A stretch of DNA of 9,859 bases. Origin: an uncultured Ellagibacter sp. (lineage in GTDB: Bacteria > Actinomycetota > Coriobacteriia > Coriobacteriales > Eggerthellaceae). Position numbers and translations under genes: made by a program. Every line of letters begins with the position of its first letter. Positions within the stretch are counted from its first letter, which is position 1. Positions 6,156 through 9,859 of this stretch are shown here, one piece after another. The notes beneath the pieces were generated by a model, which was given only the letters and a program-made list of their open reading frames with translations, was not told the origin of the DNA and did not search any database. The stretch is taken from NCBI GenBank assembly GCA_934613165.1, contig CAKTSW010000031.1, positions 1 through 9,859 of the forward strand, read 5' to 3'.

Positions 6156-6320
6156 GTTCCTGCCCTTCTCGTTTCCTCCTGCAACGTTGTTCGGTTTTGT
6201 GCAATACCCCTCGTTAGGAACAGGGTAGCAAACTGGGAGCGCGCAGGAAGGCCAACGTCGGCGCACGAGCCGGAATCAGCGCGGCAGCGGAAGGGGCGCG
6301 GGAGCAATCAAAGGCGCAGG

Positions 6321-6351
6321 AAAGCAGAACGGGCCGCCCAAAGGGCGACCC
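6321..6351 (-). terminator. Terminator after tRNA-Thr
   Basis: On the minus strand GGGTCGCCC pairs with GGGCGGCCC through a TTT loop (9 bp including one T-G wobble), followed by GTTCTGCTTT. It begins 10 nt after the tRNA CCA end and fits a rho-independent terminator with a modest U tract. Confidence 0.7.
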
Positions 6352-6360
6352 GATAAGTTC

Positions 6361-6436
6361 TGGAGCCAACGAGCGGATTCGAACCGCTGACCTACGCATT
6401 ACGAGTGCGTTGCTCTACCAGCTGAGCCACGTTGGC
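6361..6436 (-). tRNA. tRNA-Thr (anticodon CGT)
   Basis: The minus strand folds into a complete 76-nt cloverleaf: acceptor GCCAACG/CGTTGGC, D stem GCTC/GAGC, anticodon stem ACGCA/TGCGT with loop CTCGTAA, T stem AGCGG/CCGCT with loop TTCGAAT, discriminator T and an encoded CCA (6361-6363). Anticodon CGT reads codon ACG, threonine, and the G1-C72 and C2-G71 acceptor pairs agree with known threonine identity elements. It has its own promoter and terminator. Confidence 0.97.
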
Positions 6437-6471
6437 AAACACGCGAAGCAAAGCTTCAGACGCGAAAATAG

Positions 6472-6500
6472 ATTATAGCGAAGCACATGCCGCAACGCAA
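6472..6500 (-). promoter_or_regulatory. Promoter of tRNA-Thr
   Basis: On the minus strand a perfect TATAAT (6472-6477) is preceded at 17 nt by TTGCGT (6495-6500). The predicted start near 6465 leaves a leader of about 29 nt containing a small GAAGC-TTT-GCTTC hairpin. No clear htpG terminator is seen in the 20 nt between the htpG stop and this promoter, so some read-through from htpG into the tRNA is possible. Confidence 0.65.
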
Positions 6501-6520
6501 GAGGGTTTTTCAAATCCGCC

Positions 6521-8470
6521 TTACTTCATGAGCTTGGTAACCGCCTCGGTGTATGCGACCGGGTCGTCCAGCGGAATGCCCTCGACGAGAAGCGCCTGGT
6601 CGTAAAGGATGCCGGAGTACAGCTTCACCTTTTCCTCGTCGCCTGCGCCCTGAGCCTGCTGCATGACCTCGAACACCGGATGCTTCGTGTTCACCTCGAG
6701 CACGCGGTGCGACTTGACGGCGCCTTCTTCGTCGGCGCCCTTCGGGACGTTCGACAGGATCTTCTCCATGCGCAGCGACACGCCGCCCTCGGTGGTGATG
6801 TAGGCCGGGGCATCGGTTTGACGCGTGGACACGGCGACCTTCTCGACTTTGCCGTCGAGCGCGGCCTTCATGGCTTCGAACAGGTCCTTGTTGGACTCGG
6901 CGGTCTCCTCCGCTTCCTTCTTCTCTTCCTCGGACTCGAGGCCCAAGTCCTCGCCGCCGACGTTCTTAAGCGGCCAAGCGGTCAGCGAATCCGGGTCGGC
7001 CGCGTCGGGCACCGCGTAGTCGGACATGGCCATCATGCAGAACTCGTCCACGTCCTCGGGGCACAGAAGCACGTCGTAGCCCTTCGCGAGAACCGTGGTC
7101 ACGATCGGCAGCTGGGCCATGCGCTCGACCGAGTCGCCCGTCGCGTAGTAGATGGTTTCCTGGCCGTCCGCCGCCGCCTTCACGTACTCGGAGAAGGTGA
7201 TCATCTTCTTTTCCTTCGCCGAATAGAACAGCAAGAGATCGCCGAGCACGTCCTTCGCCGTGCCGTACGACGTGTACAGGCCGTACTTCATGCCGCGGCC
7301 GAAGTTCTCGAAGAACTTCTCGTAGCCTTCGCGATCCTTGTCGCGGAAGCTTTCAAGATCGGACTTAATCTTCTTCTCGATGCGGCGCGCGATGGCCTTG
7401 AGCTGGTTGTTGTGCTGCAGGGTTTCACGCGAGATGTTGAGCGTGAGGTCCTGCGAGTCGACGATGCCGCGCACGAAGTTGAAGTAGTCGGGCAAAAGCT
7501 CTTCGCACTTGTCCATGATGAGGACGTTGGAGCTGTAAAGCGCGAGGCCTTTCTTGTAGTCCTTGCTGTACAGGTCATACGGGGTGCGGTTCGGCACGAA
7601 CAGGAGCGCGTCGTAGGTAAGCGCGCCTTCAGCATGCAGCGAGATGGTGCGCGCCGGGTCTTCGAAGTCGTGGAAGTTCGACTTGTAGAACTCGTTGTAC
7701 TCGTCCTGGCTCACGTCGGACTTCTTGCGCTTCCAGATGGGGATCATCGAGTTCACGGTCTCGATTTCCGTGTAGGTCTCGTATTCGGGCTTGTAATCGT
7801 CGCCCGCGTCTTCCGGCTTCGGCTTTTCGCGCGTCTTGCTGACTTCCATCTTGATGGGGTAGCGCACGTAGTTGCTGTAGCGCTTGATCAGGTCTTTCAG
7901 GCCGTACTCAGACAGATAGGCGTCGTAGGAGTCCTCGTCAGTGTCTTCCTTCAGGGTAAGGATGACGTCGGTGCCGTGTTCGGCGCGCTCGGCCTCGGAG
8001 ATGGCGTAGCCCTCGACGCCGTCGGATTCCCACGCCCACGCCTCGTCGCTGCCGAACGCGCGCGAAACGACGCGAACCTTCGAAGCGACCATGAAGCCTG
8101 AGTAGAAGCCCACGCCGAACTGACCGATGATGTCGATGTCGTCGCCCTGCTTCTCGGCGTTGTCGGTTTTGAATTCCTGGGAATCGGAATGGGCGATGGT
8201 GCCGAGGTTCTTATCGAGCTCGTCCTTCGTCATGCCGATGCCGTTGTCGGACACGGTAACGGTGCGGGCTTCCTTGTCGAAGCTCACCTGAATGGCCAGC
8301 TCGTCCTTCGAAAGCTGAACGTCGGTGTCGGTCAGGCTCTTGAAGTAGAGCTTATCGACGGCGTCCGATGCGTTCGAGATAAGCTCGCGAAGGAAAATCT
8401 CGCGGTTCGTGTAAATAGAGTTGATCATCAGGTCGAGCAGCTTTTTGCTCTCTGTCTTGAATTTCTTCAT
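6521..8470 (-). CDS. htpG: Molecular chaperone HtpG (bacterial Hsp90)
   Basis: HtpG is a cytosolic ATP-dependent homodimeric chaperone that remodels client proteins and cooperates with DnaK. The 649-residue product fits the family length (about 620-650). The N-terminal GHKL ATPase is complete: the FLRELISNASDA helix with catalytic E29, N33 and D36; DNGIGM (75-80); and the lid/glycine motif GQFGVGFYSG (116-125). The middle domain carries the conserved SRETLQ segment with the arginine that contacts ATP phosphate, and the C-terminal dimerisation domain is present. A charged Glu/Lys stretch (ESEEEKKEAEETAES) lies near the middle/C-terminal junction. The ATG at 8470 is preceded by AAAGGGAAG at a rather long spacing (about 10 nt). 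Expression is probably heat-controlled through the CIRCE-like element between promoter and start. It is monocistronic or weakly linked to the tRNA downstream. Confidence 0.98.
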   Translation of the reverse strand: MKKFKTESKKLLDLMINSIYTNREIFLRELISNASDAVDKLYFKSLTDTDVQLSKDELAIQVSFDKEARTVTVSDNGIGMTKDELDKNLGTIAHSDSQEFKTDNAEKQGDDIDIIGQFGVGFYSGFMVASKVRVVSRAFGSDEAWAWESDGVEGYAISEAERAEHGTDVILTLKEDTDEDSYDAYLSEYGLKDLIKRYSNYVRYPIKMEVSKTREKPKPEDAGDDYKPEYETYTEIETVNSMIPIWKRKKSDVSQDEYNEFYKSNFHDFEDPARTISLHAEGALTYDALLFVPNRTPYDLYSKDYKKGLALYSSNVLIMDKCEELLPDYFNFVRGIVDSQDLTLNISRETLQHNNQLKAIARRIEKKIKSDLESFRDKDREGYEKFFENFGRGMKYGLYTSYGTAKDVLGDLLLFYSAKEKKMITFSEYVKAAADGQETIYYATGDSVERMAQLPIVTTVLAKGYDVLLCPEDVDEFCMMAMSDYAVPDAADPDSLTAWPLKNVGGEDLGLESEEEKKEAEETAESNKDLFEAMKAALDGKVEKVAVSTRQTDAPAYITTEGGVSLRMEKILSNVPKGADEEGAVKSHRVLEVNTKHPVFEVMQQAQGAGDEEKVKLYSGILYDQALLVEGIPLDDPVAYTEAVTKLMK

Positions 8471-8501
8471 GTTGTCGCTTCCCTTTCTTAAGAAGACTTA
8501 C

Positions 8502-8528
8502 TTGGCAGTCTCCTTCTTTGAGTGCTAA
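8502..8528. promoter_or_regulatory. CIRCE-like HrcA operator of htpG
   Basis: TTGGCAGTC (8502-8510), nine bases, then GAGTGCTAA (8520-8528). The CIRCE consensus is TTAGCACTC-N9-GAGTGCTAA, so one arm matches 9/9 and the other 7/9 with exact spacing. It lies between the htpG promoter and start codon, with its distal edge at the predicted transcription start, the usual position for HrcA repression. The match is seen; HrcA control is inferred from the family. Confidence 0.85.
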
Positions 8529-8533
8529 AGGGA

Positions 8534-8561
8534 ATTGTAGCGACACACCCTATCATGTCAA
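8534..8561 (-). promoter_or_regulatory. htpG promoter
   Basis: On the minus strand a perfect TTGACA (8556-8561), 16-nt spacer and TACAAT (8534-8539). The predicted start is about 8527, at the edge of the CIRCE-like element, leaving a 5' leader of about 57 nt. This is the strongest promoter match in the window. Confidence 0.8.
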
Positions 8562-8579
8562 GTAATCTAAGTGCGACAG
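8560..8579. repeat. Third, diverged copy of the terminal-repeat motif beside the htpG -35 box
   Basis: These 20 bases match 8639-8658, inside the left arm of the inverted repeat described next, at 16 of 20 positions and in the same orientation; the core TAATCYAAGTGCGA is shared by all three copies (8563-8576, 8642-8655, and inverted at 8759-8772). The copy abuts the htpG -35 box. It may be a remnant of another element or a protein-binding site. Confidence 0.55.
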
Positions 8580-8626
8580 ACTCAAATTTTCGAATTTACC
8601 TGAAGACATGTCGCGTTTTCGCGTTC

Positions 8627-8787
8627 TATCCGAACGAAAAATAATCCAAGTGCGAGGGCATGGGGAGAATCCTCTATTTAATCTTTATTAGGAATAATTT
8701 TAACCTGGGAATTTATTTTGTCTCTTCCCTTCTCAACTTAAAGAATTGCCTCGCGCCCTCGCACTTGGATTATTTTTTGTTCGGATA
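8627..8787. mobile_element. MITE-like element with 33-bp terminal inverted repeats
   Basis: Positions 8627-8659 and 8755-8787 are inverted repeats matching at 32 of 33 positions. They enclose 95 bp that is much more AT-rich than the genes around it and contains no coding frame. The ends read TA|TCCGAAC...GTTCGGA|TA, which fits a 157-bp core flanked by a TA duplication, the target choice of Tc1/mariner/IS630 transposases. This points to a non-autonomous miniature inverted-repeat element. The repeat is certain; mobility is inferred, and the alternative is a long transcribed hairpin or a pair of regulator sites. Confidence 0.5.
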
Positions 8788-8967
8788 ATAGCTTTTCACG
8801 ATTGGATAACCCAACCAAAGCAGGCTCCCGCAAAGAAGGAAACAGCCCACATGCGCCTAAAAGACAGCCACCAATGGGATTCCCAGCCGAACGGAGAGAC
8901 CAGCCCCGGAGAAACCCCGGATCCAACCCTTTGCGGCCATAGCTTCTATCTTGTCCCTTAGAAAACG
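8788..8967. other. Gene-free stretch between the repeat element and the glnN terminator
   Basis: I see no convincing gene. A plus-strand frame (ATG 8851, stop 8959-8961, 36 codons) has AAGGA upstream and ends just before a terminator, and a minus-strand frame of 27 codons lies opposite; neither has recognisable protein character or the strong third-position GC bias of the real genes. A direct repeat CCCCGGA-GAAA-CCCCGGA occurs near 8906-8923. It may be degenerate sequence. Confidence 0.3.
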
Positions 8968-9001
8968 AGGGGCGCGATTCGTTTGCGAACCGCGCCCCTT
9001 T
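8962..9001 (-). terminator. glnN terminator, possibly bidirectional
   Basis: AGGGGCGCG (8968-8976) pairs with CGCGCCCCT (8991-8999), with an inner TTCG/CGAA extension around a TTTG loop. On the minus strand CGTTTTC follows; on the plus strand TTTAGGGAGTTTT. It lies about 30 nt after the glnN stop. Confidence 0.8.
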
Positions 9002-9031
9002 AGGGAGTTTTGTAAATTCCGCTACCGCAGA

Positions 9032-9859
<828 letters not shown>

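Noticed and set aside
6680..8101. Plus-strand open frame (473 codons) opposite htpG
   Set aside because: Antisense shadow of htpG; composition is dominated by Val, Leu, Arg and His and nothing is recognisable.
8851..8961. 36-codon plus-strand ORF ending just before the glnN terminator
   Set aside because: Third codon positions lack the strong GC bias of the real genes, no good promoter is seen, and the peptide resembles nothing known to me.

Overview
This is a high-GC chromosomal window in which every recognisable protein gene, and the tRNA, lies on the minus strand. The gene set suggests a Coriobacteriia-type actinobacterium of the Eggerthella group: MurT/GatD peptidoglycan amidation, an LCP ligase with a LytR_C tail, a type III glutamine synthetase, and HtpG behind a CIRCE-like operator. 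The taxon is inferred from gene content and composition, not from a search.

In transcription order (right to left): the C-terminal part of glnN (9032-9859, cut by the window edge) with its terminator; a gene-free stretch of about 560 bp holding a 33-bp inverted repeat that looks like a MITE; htpG (6521-8470) with a strong promoter and CIRCE-like element; tRNA-Thr(CGT) with its own promoter and terminator; a lone LysR-type regulator (5184-6155); a gap of about 420 bp with strong RNA structure; a fused murT-gatD gene (2480-4765); an LCP-family cell-wall ligase (796-2325); and rlmH (232-702). The left 230 bp hold two perfect 15-bp hairpins and a plus-strand promoter-like sequence.

The two cell-wall genes act at adjacent steps: MurT-GatD amidates the D-Glu of lipid II, and LCP proteins attach anionic glycopolymers to peptidoglycan. 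The other genes are unrelated housekeeping functions (ribosome methylation, chaperone, tRNA, nitrogen assimilation) and most appear to be single transcription units with their own terminators.

The most interesting signal is non-coding. Between lysR and murT-gatD (about 4876-5013, minus strand) there are three consecutive stem-loops, the last a rho-independent terminator, and each loop carries a CCUCC anti-Shine-Dalgarno motif. A second hairpin with a CCUCCUU loop, behind a plausible promoter, lies at 128-218 on the plus strand. These may be undescribed anti-SD small RNAs; neither has been tested by search or covariation.
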